From Pelargonium cotyledonis (lineage: Eukaryota > Streptophyta > Magnoliopsida > Geraniales > Geraniaceae), in assembly GCA_036897625.1 (NCBI GenBank), contig JAYMTA010000217.1:1-34627 (forward strand): a DNA stretch of 34,627 bases, in the 5' to 3' direction. The notes under the pieces are model-generated. The model saw nothing but the letters and a program-made list of their open reading frames with translations, was not told the DNA's origin and searched no databases. This document shows, in pieces, positions 13,401 through 21,991 of the stretch (positions are counted from its first letter, which is position 1; each line of letters begins with the position of its first letter). Both the position numbers and the translations under genes were made by a program.

Positions 13401-13820
13401 TCATTCAGGTTAAAAATTTGGTACGAAAATGTCTCCAGAATGGTTATCCTATTCCCATTTTCATTCCATTTTTTTAAATCCAAACGCCACCCTAGACAGG
13501 ATTTTAGACAAAGATCCATGTGGATATAAACTCAAAAGCACTTTGCTCGGTCTTTTGGACCGTGTCAAACAAATAAATAAATAAATAAACTTAATCGAGA
13601 GATATGATATGATCGACATCCAGAGCTCGCTCTATCTTTATAAAATGCTGCATCATTTGTAATCCGTGGTGTTCGCCTTTTATGTGCAGTTCGATATGAT
13701 TTTTGGAACTTTTTCTACTCGCTTCTGTGGGCGGGCTTAAGTGGGGGCGTGGCGTTCTATATGAAAGCAAATGGCCGTCAGCTCTGCAACCGGCCTTCCC
13801 TGAACAAACCTCGCAGTTGA
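4487..13820 (+). CDS. SAC7: SAC-domain phosphoinositide phosphatase, RHD4/SAC7 type (20 exons, 596 aa)
   Basis: The product dephosphorylates phosphoinositides, and RHD4/SAC7 proteins act on PI4P at secretory membranes. Exons: 4487-4634, 4728-4811, 5256-5383, 5466-5557, 6141-6198, 6320-6376, 6480-6513, 6622-6702, 7144-7250, 9519-9605, 9701-9778, 9998-10068, 10177-10275, 11114-11213, 11878-11986, 12140-12212, 12504-12597, 12766-12858, 13059-13125, 13690-13820. All phases join into 1791 nt. The N-terminus contains [14 protein letters not shown] as in RHD4. The CX5R catalytic motif is in [15 protein letters not shown], with Cys397 and Arg403. Two C-terminal membrane segments lie at about 534-550 and 557-577, before an ending [11 protein letters not shown], as in the ER/Golgi SAC6-8 group. 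Length agrees with Arabidopsis RHD4 (about 597 aa). The ATG at 4487 is chosen because the upstream in-frame extension begins with TTG. The intron after exon 7 is AT-AC; all others are GT-AG. The gene looks intact. SAC6 or SAC8 identity is possible but less likely. Confidence 0.92.
6514..6621 (+). other. AT-AC (U12-type) intron 7 of the SAC phosphatase gene
   Basis: Exon 7 ends GTTATCCAAGGGA and the intron starts ATATCCTTAT, a perfect match to the U12 5' splice site ATATCCTT. A U12 branch-site match, TCCTTGAC, lies at 6604-6611, and the intron ends in AC at 6621, about 11 nt after the likely branch A (6610). Splicing here gives codon A|GC (Ser) and the family sequence [15 protein letters not shown]. 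No GT-AG alternative gives this frame. Confidence 0.9.
7171..7830 (+). repeat. Tandem duplication of about 335 bp covering exon 9 and the start of intron 9
   Basis: Most of exon 9 plus about 250 bp of the following intron (7171 onward) is repeated from 7506 to about 7830. The exon copy at about 7506-7596 still reads as GTTGCTAATTTTGT(T)GAGAGTGAGCAA. It has lost one base (AATTATACAG became AATATTCAG), which breaks the frame. It carries a T tract of about 20 bases before CAG, and the donor GTAATG has become ATACTT. It is therefore a dead pseudo-exon. The intronic parts match through ATTAAAGTTGAATTG and AACAAGTTCAATAT. Confidence 0.85.
7832..8445 (-). mobile_element. Rearranged Ty1/copia retrotransposon fragment in intron 9
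   Basis: Minus-strand 8131 to about 7880 encodes a piece of copia reverse transcriptase with the family motif YGLKQS followed by RAWF. The catalytic YVDD box reads YVDN, so the active site is damaged. Minus-strand TATCAGAGC (about 8320-8330) matches the usual initiator-Met tRNA primer site of copia elements. The stretch AGAGGAAT..TTCATATATTGTAT is present on both sides, at about 7832-7870 and 8343-8380, and may be LTR remnants. Gag, protease, integrase and RNase H are absent. It is a dead, internally deleted relic. Confidence 0.75.
8446..9518 (+). other. Rest of intron 9, no coding content
   Basis: This is AT-rich intronic sequence between the copia relic and the acceptor TTGTGCAG at 9511-9518. 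I see no exon, RNA gene or clear transposon end in it. Confidence 0.5.
10570..10945 (+). repeat. Imperfect direct repeat inside intron 13
   Basis: GTGTTGAG..GATA.AAG..GACTTGCACATGA occurs near 10578 and again near 10871, each followed by an ACATATA(G/A)T segment. The TGTTGA and AGTCCCAAATTGG phrases recall LTR sequences of plant retrotransposons, but ends and target duplications cannot be fixed, so the origin stays open. It lies within the intron 10276-11113. Confidence 0.4.
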
Positions 13821-14051
13821 TTCCATCGGAATTGCCAATTCTCAATCCTCTTCTTGCTCTTTTTATCAGCCTATAATTGTAGTCATTTTTGTAGTTTACA
13901 CAATTTTGACTGTTGTTCAGTTGAACTTCAAACACCAGACTTGGAAACAAATGTTATTTACTATTGTATTTATTTATTCTTTTGTTCTATAAATAAGTTT
14001 TGTTTGGCTGATCAATGATGATCATGCAACACCATTCAGTTCACTGTGATG
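13821..14051. other. 3' flank of the SAC phosphatase gene
   Basis: This is probable 3' UTR, with an AAATAA-like signal near 13988-13996 (TATAAATAAG). Nothing else is supported. Confidence 0.4.
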
Positions 14052-14267
14052 TAGAGCTGGCAACTCGAATTTCAAGTGGGTTTTTCAGGTTCGGGTTGAT
14101 CTCAAACCTCACTAGAGGGTTTTAGGTTTTACATGTAAAATGTGCATGTTTGAGTAGATATGTCCGAGCTGATCTGAATATAGACCTATTTTATGTGACT
14201 CAAAGCCGCAAAAATGTGGATCGAGTTTAATGTGTTTGCGAGTTCAGGTTCAAATTTTCGGCTCTTT
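14052..14267. mobile_element. Probable hAT-type MITE, degraded
   Basis: The left end is TAGAGCTGGCAACTCG, typical of plant hAT-derived small elements. The right end reads inwards as AAAGAGCCGAAAATTTGAAC, a weak inverted match. CTGTGATG (14044-14051) and GTGTGATG (14268-14275) differ at one of eight positions, fitting the 8-bp target duplication of hAT elements. No ORF is present. Confidence 0.55.
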
Positions 14268-14275
14268 GTGTGATG

Positions 14276-14995
14276 CATCAGATTTTGCTAGTGGAAAGAG
14301 AGCAACAAGATTGTGAAGATGTTTGAAAATAGTCCTCATAGTATCCATTTTGCTGTAAATTTGTCCTTCGCCTATGTTGTGTCAAAACGGTTCCCAACTA
14401 CCGGGAACCATCGATCATGCACATAACACAATGATTGTTTTGAAACGAAATTGATATTATAAGCATCGTTTTGCAACATAAACAAACAATGTGAGACTAA
14501 ATTAAAATAAAATTTCATAAAGATGTAACTGACACGAAATCATACTAACAAAATTCAAAATAAAACCTATTTCAACACAAATTGAGCACTATAAGTATAA
14601 GATCATTTTGCAACATAATCCAAACCCTTAAAAAAAAATCTAAACTAGTTTGAAATTTGAACTCAATCCCTCTATGCACAATTTAAAGAATCAAAGCTAG
14701 TAATTAATGTGACATTGCAACTCTTGCCACTTTGATTACTAAGCCTAGCTACAAGTTATTCACTAAATCAATTGTTACACATATATGAGTATACGACTTT
14801 CAGGACTTATCAACATGATGTAACGGCCCGAATGTTTTTCTAGTCCGACAAATTTGCATTCCGCCCCGCATGCCTCAATGCTTATCAAGGCTAATTGAGA
14901 AACATTGCTTGATCTAACGTACCTCATGAACTAGACTCCTAACAAATAACAAGTCCGTTCGACACTCGGACAATTTACACTCTGCTAGTGTGCCC
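14276..14995. other. Spacer between the convergent phosphatase and kinase genes
   Basis: No gene is seen. The right part is the 3' UTR side of the minus-strand kinase. A short inverted pair GGTTCCCAACTACCGGGAACC lies near 14390-14410. Confidence 0.4.
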
Positions 14996-17900
14996 TCAAT
15001 GCTTATTAAGACTAATCGGATAACGAGGGCCATCCATTACCGGTTTCTTAGCGGATGATCTCATGTTATTCTTGTGATCTTTCCTGAATTTTTCTCCGAT
15101 GGCCTCGATCTTAACCAATGCATCGACAACTTCCTTCATGGACGGTCGGCTTTTCGGGTCGGATTCGAGGCATTTAAGGCTGAGCTCAGCAGCCTGTAGA
15201 GCAGCTTTGATAGAGTATTGGTTTTCAATTCGGACATCCATAATGTCCTTGAGCTTTCTTTTGTGTGACAAAGATGGTTTGGCCCAATCCACCAGATTTT
15301 GCTGTCCGCTCGGTCGTTTTGTGTCTAGAGCTCGCAAACCTGTGAGCATCTCTAGCAAAACGACACCAAATCCGTACACATCGCTCTTCACGTATAAATG
15401 GCCTGTACAGTTCGTGATTTTCATTATCATCATTGCTGATATGACATTTTGATGTGTTTTATGATTTTTTTTTTTTTTTTTTAATTTTATTGCAATTCTT
15501 GTTTCACTGAAAAATTAAACGAACAATTTATTATAATAGAGTCAAACGCTCCAACTTTAATGATAGACACGAAAATAAAACAATCCTCGACCTACACAAT
15601 TTGAAAGGCGTTAGATTTGAAACTTAAACCAAAGCCGAACTTAGAGAAATTTGAATCCAAAACCCGTATTATCATCTCCAAACACAAATGCGACTAAGAT
15701 CGTAATTTCTTAAAAAGTGTCGGTACCTGTAGCAATATATTCAGGAGCAGCATATCCACAAGTGCCCATGATCCTGGTTGTGACATGTGTGTCTCCACCT
15801 GAAGGTCCAAATTTGGCCAATCCAAAATCTGATATTTTTGCATTATAGTTCTGCAAAATAATAATTAATTAATCAGTGAAAAATACAAAATAAATATTAA
15901 ATAATGAGTTTATTGGTGGATTTACAAATAATTATTAGAAATTTAAAAAAACCATTATGACATTTATTTCTTCTTTTTGGTTAAATTAAGGTAGTACGAG
16001 GAAGATAATGGAAAATCAACTTTTTGATCATGCTTTGATTTTATTTAGTTAATTATATATGCAACTAAACATAGCTTTTGCTTTAACTAGTGCTTTTAAT
16101 TTTATAAGCATTCTTTTGGGTTACAATTAGGCTAGTTGGCAAATTGCAAAATAATATAATGAAGCACCATTGGAATATGAGTAAATCATATTTTTCACGA
16201 AAATTCATTCTTTCAAAGAATCAAAATAATATTTATGTTGCATTTTGTTCCTAATAATTGTTTAGTCTTATAAAATATCGTATGCAAAGTATAGTCATTT
16301 TGACTGTATATTGAGAAGTCGGTCGTCCTATATCAAATTGTTGTTTTCTCTCCCTGATAATCATTTAGTCAAAAGCAAATAGAAGATTAAAATCAAAATG
16401 ACTTTATATCTTGCCAAATCTTAAAAAATATGTTATTATAATATATTATTAATTATCCATTGAATTTTGGAATGTAATATGAAAGTTGTGATGAAAAGAA
16501 TTCAAAACTAATCTCTTAAACATATGTTATAGAACAAATTAAAAAAAAACATGATTAATAATAATATTAATAATAGAGTAATATGGGTATCAGTTGACTG
16601 ATATAACTTTATATCAGTTGCACAAATGAGGTGATGACACCTCATTTAAAATCATGGATCCGAACGGGTCGCTCTGCTCCCACAAATTCACTTGGGTGGG
16701 TATAAGTGAAATTTAATGAAGTGTCGTCACTTCATTGATTTGGTTAAGCTGCAACTGATATAAAGTTATATCAGTCAAGTGATAACACAGTTTACTCTTA
16801 ATAATAATGATGAACTCACTCCATCAAGTAGAATATTAGAGGCCTTGAAGTCTCTATAAATGACTTGCTTCTCTGAAGTATGCAAGAAGACCAAGCCTCT
16901 AGCTGCTCCAATGGCTATTTTGAGCCTTAGATCCCAAGATAGTGGTTCAATTGCAGTTCCTAAATTATAACACACAAAAAAATAGCAAATTTTAATTGTA
17001 AATATTAAATACCATAATTTAATTAGTTAACTAATAACATTTGTTTGGTATAGATTTTTTTGGTCATTAAATAAAATTCTTACTTCTGAAAAGGTGGTTC
17101 TCCAAGCTTCCCTTTTGCATGAATTCATAGACAAGAAGCAGCTCTGTGTCCTCCCAACAATATCCAATTAGCTTCACCAAATTGGGATGAGACAACCTCC
17201 CCAAAAAGTTTACCTCTGACTACGAACGTAACAATATCGATAAATTTGGGGTTATAGACAACTATCAGTGCAAAAATAACGTATAATCGGACAAATACTT
17301 AACTCACGTACAATTATTGGTGGACTTGCATATAGAATCAAAAAAGTACACCAAACTTATATGTATCAAATGCACGTGAACGAGACATTTTCCTATAAAC
17401 TAATCAAAATATAAGTAGTGTAAAATAGTTTTTTTTAAGCAAGTAAAATAGATTTTTTGTTTCATAAAAGTTAATTTTTGTCTAATAAAATTTGGAAAAA
17501 AATAAAACTCAAACAAATACAAAATTGGAAAATGAGCAATGCATCTTTCTTGTCAGCCAAGATAATTGCAAAATGGCATCTTTTCAAGACCTTAGTGATT
17601 CATTTTTCAATTTTCCAATAAGTCCCTCCATTATTGATAGATGCATTATTTTAACTTTATTTTTCTTCATTTTTAAATTTCTCTGTGGTTGGTATTGATC
17701 AAGAAAAAAAAAAGAGAGAATAAAGTCCAAGTTTTTTTTTTTTTTTTTTTTTTAATAATTTTAGCCGATAAATTAATTTTATGTCAATTATTAAAAAAAT
17801 GGACATTGATGTTGGAAAAAACAATTAACTAACCAGAGATATTTTACATTTGAATGACATATTAGTTCTAACTAAATAATTAATTAAACTTTTTTTGAGA

Positions 17901-18616
17901 GAGAAAATAATTAATTAAATTTATTATTATTATTATTATTTTCATTTTCGCATAAGCTTACTCAACTAAATTTTTAATGCAAGTTAACATCAGTACATAA
18001 TCGAGATAATATATGGACAAAAAACTTGTTTAGAGACCAAAATGACCGAATTGTGATAATTGAGGGACGAATTTGATAGTTAGTAATATATAATTATGTA
18101 GAGTTGAAAATATGTACAGTAATAAAATTAATTACAATACCTGCCACTCAAGAAAGCCCTGAACACTCTCTGGATTGAGTTTCTTGATAGCCATAGTCTT
18201 CTCCTGGATCCATCCCTTGAAGACCTTTCCAAAACCACCCTCTCCCAATACCATCCCCGACTTGAAGTTCTTCGTCGCGCTCTTCAGCTCCGCGAAGCTA
18301 AAGACTCTCAGATTCGGCGTCTCCAAGATCTCCCCATTCGGGTGGAAAACCGTTTCCTTCGAAATGTGTGCCCCACTTGAGTCTGAAGATCCCGTGTCGT
18401 TGCCACTTCCTGAGTCATACCCACAAAATTGTGTAACTAACTGCTTTCAGTTACAAAAACATAGTACTCTGTTTCTGATCAAAGTCAGAAACAGAATACT
18501 ACGTGAACATAGTACTCTGTTTCTGTTTGTATAACGGAAACAGAGTACTTTATTAGAAATGAAACTGATTTACCTTGATTGGTGTCGTGGTATGGAGATG
18601 CCCAACAAAGACCCAT
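14996..18616 (-). CDS. PIX13-like: Receptor-like cytoplasmic kinase, RLCK-VII (PIX13/PBL-like), 6 exons, 372 aa
   Basis: This is a membrane-attached Ser/Thr kinase that would relay signals from cell-surface receptors. Exons in reading order: 18616-18574, 18409-18141, 17219-17084, 16959-16820, 15850-15727, 15402-14996; phases close over 1119 nt. The N-terminus MGLCWASP matches PIX13 and offers Gly2 for myristoylation and Cys4 for palmitoylation. Kinase motifs: glycine loop GEGGFG at 70-75, Lys90 in MAIKKL, catalytic YRDFKASN with Asp186, DFG at 204-206, then [10 protein letters not shown]. The domain spans about 64-345 and looks active. The loop between the glycine loop and Lys90 ([13 protein letters not shown]) lacks the PG-containing insert usual in this subfamily. 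A TATA-like TATAAAAAGG lies on the minus strand at 18821-18812. The gene is convergent with the phosphatase gene. Intron 1 holds paired hairpins and intron 4 a MITE. Kinase identity is certain; the exact orthologue is less so. Confidence 0.9.
16576..16797. mobile_element. MITE with 9-bp target duplication (Mutator-like), copy 1, in kinase intron 4
   Basis: The left end GAGTAATATGGGTATCAG and right end (inward GAGTAAACTGTGTTATCAC) form terminal inverted repeats of about 47 bp, sharing the perfect block TTGACTGATATAACTTTATA. TTAATAATA flanks both ends exactly (16567-16575 and 16798-16806). A 9-bp duplication and terminal G point to the Mutator/MULE superfamily. At 222 bp it has no ORF. In the kinase transcript its first base is nucleotide 23 of intron 4. 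Confidence 0.85.
18460..18550 (-). repeat. Two consecutive hairpins built from one repeated arm, kinase intron 1
   Basis: The motif AGTACTCTGTTTCTG occurs four times with alternating orientation. The arms are 18463-18478 (forward), 18485-18500 (inverted, one mismatch over 16 bp, 6-nt loop), 18511-18523 (forward) and 18537-18549 (inverted, 13 bp perfect, 13-nt loop). Because all arms are related, arm 1 could also pair with arm 4. They take up over half of the 164-nt intron 18410-18573. Confidence 0.85.
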
Positions 18617-18811
18617 ATCTCAAAACTTAGATTTTGCTTCCCTATGTGTGTCAATGGCTTTTTCTAGAGTAGAATTGAGATTTTATTGATTTGGTGGAGA
18701 AAGATTAAGCATGAGATTGAGCAATTTTGGTGTGTGTGGTTGTGGGAGAGGAGAGGAGAGAAGTGGATTCTTCTTAGTCTTGTATTCTATTTTTGTTGGT
18801 ACTTGGTATTT

Positions 18812-18821
18812 CCTTTTTATA
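18812..18821 (-). promoter_or_regulatory. TATA box candidate of the kinase gene
   Basis: Minus-strand TATAAAAAGG lies 196 bp upstream of the ATG, a reasonable place for a plant TATA box with a 5' UTR of about 160 nt. Confidence 0.5.
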
Positions 18822-21457
18822 ACAAAACAAAGCTAAAGTTGGTATGTATAAATGGATAGTGAAAAGTAAAAGGGTAATCACAGTTAGATTAGTTTATGAA
18901 ATATTAGTAGCCTAAACATATGTTTGTGTTATTGGATTTAATTCTGTCTTTTAGTTGCGCTCGTTTTCAAAATGGATTAACATCTACGCAATTTGTAATT
19001 TAAGCTCACAACCACACGTATTATCTGGGTTAAAATGAGCGTTCATTTTTTTTCTTCTATAAAATGTAATCGGGTCGGGTCAATACGAACCCTGTTATTA
19101 AATGTGTCATGTCGTGTAATTCAACTTGTGTTATAAACAAGTCGGTACGTGTTGACCTGTTTAACAAAATACTAAACTTTCAATACGGCACAAACGCGAC
19201 CCGCCACCCCTACTAAAGGGGACAAATGTCAAATGGAGGCAAATTTGTAAATATGGATTGAAAATGTTGGTAGTTGTTGGGAGTGAATTGAAAATAAGTA
19301 TGTATATGTGAATGGGAATTTGGGAAATGGGAGAGAGCCGCAAAAGATGATGTTTCCGAGACATCCCATAGTTCATGAACTTTATTGACAACCTTAAAAT
19401 AGAGATCTGAGCGTGTAATAAACGTTGCAAGATACGAGGATCCTCACCTCCCTGTCTTCACCATTTTCCTAGTAGTTTAACTTGAGAAAAAACATGCCCT
19501 AACTTTTGTAAAATTAAATGCACTTTTAAGTTTTTGTCTATTTATTTATTTATTTATATTTGGAACTAGAGGTGGGAATTTGGAATTGGTTCGAGTTAGG
19601 TTTCTTCGAGTTTGAGTTGAAAAAAGTACTTTGAATCTGACATGAAAAGACTTCGGGTTTTAGGCTGTAAGATGGATTGGATTGGGTTTCACTTTTTAAG
19701 TTGTAAAATGTGTGAATTTGTGTAGAATCAGATTTGTCGACCTAATATGATGTCATATGATAAATCCAGCAAGACCTGAAAGTTGGTCAGCTCGGACCAA
19801 AATTCGGTTTGTGGGTTCAAGTCTAAATTATTTGCTCGATTTTAAACTATACAAAAATGTGAGTTTTAATTAGTGTTGAGAATTCAAATTTCAATATCGG
19901 GTTTGTGTTGTTTTTTGTGTTTACGTTAAGAAGGATCTTAGTCGAACTCAACTCGAAAGGGAAGTAGATTTCAAGTTTATAAAAATGAGTTTTGAAAACA
20001 TGACACTAATAGAGTAGTTTATACAATATTTTATGATCCAATTGAGAGAAGTTGGGCCACTCTCCAATTACTTGAAAGAAAGAGCTACAATGATTCCAAA
20101 ATGGTTATAAAGATATTATCAAATGAATAAAATAATGTAGTCAAGATTATTAGTTTCTTGGCACCCAATTTTATTATTTCTACAAACATGTCAACATCAA
20201 AAAATAACTATTATATGAATACAGTCAACAATCAATTTTGATTGCTTTCTAAACTAATGGAACCATGAGTTGGCCCAACTCTGAAATTACTTTTTTTTTT
20301 GAAGAGATACATAAAACAGCCACATGGACATAAATTAGAAGCTTTCATACTTTGATGTGATCTTTTGATTCAAGGCCAAATAACACAAAATGATATTAGT
20401 ATAACATAACCCAACATTTTAGTATTTTTTTTCATGTGGACTTCAACTTGATTGTTGGGTTTTGCTTCAATTTTGAGGAAATGTTAAAAAAAAAAAAAAT
20501 TTCTAATCCATTTAATTTGTGGGTATTGATACTCAGATGTTGATGTGTTATTACGTGATTAATTGCGGAAAGGAAAAAAAATAATTTTGAACCATAATGC
20601 TCTCATGTTTATCTAATGGTAAAGTTACTTTTATCAATGTGATGTCATAATGAGGACACTATGATATCATGTATATGTGGTAATTGGGCCAAAATGACGC
20701 GGGTCTTAATGATGTGACAATAATAACGTCAGCATGTCTAGGTGGCGATAATGTCATCACAAGTGAGATTTTCAACTGGAATCCCAAGATACATTAAGGA
20801 GGTTGAGACTGGGGATTACTAATAACACTTATAAAAAGAGTCCACTAACAAGTGCGTGACTTCCTAAGCTCGATGGTGTTTACAAAACCTAGGACGAGCT
20901 AGGTCGCGCCAAGGTATTGTGGCATCATGATTCAAAAATGCCAAAAAAGCAACTCAAAGGGATGAAATAGTCAAAACAGATACAGAGACATCACAATTTT
21001 TCATTTTTTCCAGGACACTTCATTTCTCTGGCAGAAGTCAGCTATATATATACACAAACATGCCATGCACCAAAATGCAAAAAGCATCAAACCATATAGA
21101 TTCCTATATTTGTCAAGAAAAGCACATACCTATCTTCAACACGACAGTCGCTTTGGAAGGAGCAGTTGCATATGGTAACAGTGCATCCATATAAATCCTC
21201 CATGATCATATACAGTGATTGCAGGCACTCCACTCATGATTCATGAAGAAACTAAAGCTCACAAGTCAGTGAAATGAGCAAAGAAACTCAGTAACATGAC
21301 GACCAAGGCCTCGTGAGTTAGTGCTCTTTTCGCATTGACAATGCATAGCAAATAGACTCAACATTGAGGGTCAACCAAAAAGCACCAATGTTCAACGAAA
21401 CAATCGATTGTAATGCTTTTTTCCTGTAAAAGTCCACGAGCGTGACCCAAGAAACAT

Positions 21458-21460
<3 letters not shown>
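18822..21460. other. Intergenic spacer with degraded transposon ends
   Basis: No gene is supported. The sequence ending at about 19214 reads inward as GGGGTGGCGGGTCGCGTTTG, the usual terminus of a plant non-autonomous hAT-like repeat, but the other end is not clear. A second block starting TAGAGGTGGGAATTTGG at 19567 looks similar and is also unpaired. Minus-strand frames at 19161-19430 lie in the first of these and are not genes. Confidence 0.4.

Positions 21461-21492
<32 letters not shown>
21461..21492. repeat. (GA)16 microsatellite
   Basis: An uninterrupted GA run of 32 bases lies just left of the hAT-like element. Confidence 0.95.
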
Positions 21493-21495
<3 letters not shown>

Positions 21496-21502
21496 TATAG
21501 CC

Positions 21503-21678
21503 TAGAGCTAGAAATTTTGTGTGTTGTGTTAACACACCACCTTTGGCACAACACGACCCAACATATTATGCACGGCCCTAGGATTAATCTACAACACCCT
21601 TAAAGCGTGCATGTTGTCTGTGTCGTAATACGACTAATTAATCGTGTGTGTAAGTCCAAACACGTGTTGCTAGCTCTA
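21503..21678. mobile_element. hAT-type MITE
   Basis: The element begins TAGAGCTAGAAATTTTGTG and ends CACGTGTTGCTAGCTCTA, giving inverted termini TAGAGCTAG with looser similarity inside. GTATAGCC (21495-21502) and ATATAGCC (21679-21686) match at 7 of 8 positions, as expected for a hAT 8-bp target duplication. At 176 bp it has no ORF. Confidence 0.72.
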
Positions 21679-21991
21679 ATATAGCCAGTCAAGAAGCAAG
21701 AACTTTAGGGTTTGTAACAAAATAAGCTTAATGTCTACCCGAAAAAGGAAAGATGGATTAGGTTTATAAAAGGCCTATTTAGCTTAAGCAAAGGCCATTT
21801 CATCGTCATTTTCGGACAACAAGGTCATAAAACTTCACAACCACAAATAACTAAAAACCCTAATGGCCGCACCATATGCATGTAATGGCTATTGAGCCCA
21901 AATCTCATAGCAAAAGAGATCTGTGAGGGCCACGATCGCCACTAGAAGCAAATACAGAAGGAAAATGTTGGTGATATAACCTATTTTTAAC
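21679..21991. other. 3' flank of the RKD5-like gene
   Basis: Probably 3' UTR of the minus-strand gene; no other feature is seen. Confidence 0.35.

Noticed and set aside
18175..18534. 119-codon plus-strand frame
   Set aside because: Antisense of the kinase exon 2 and of the intron hairpins.
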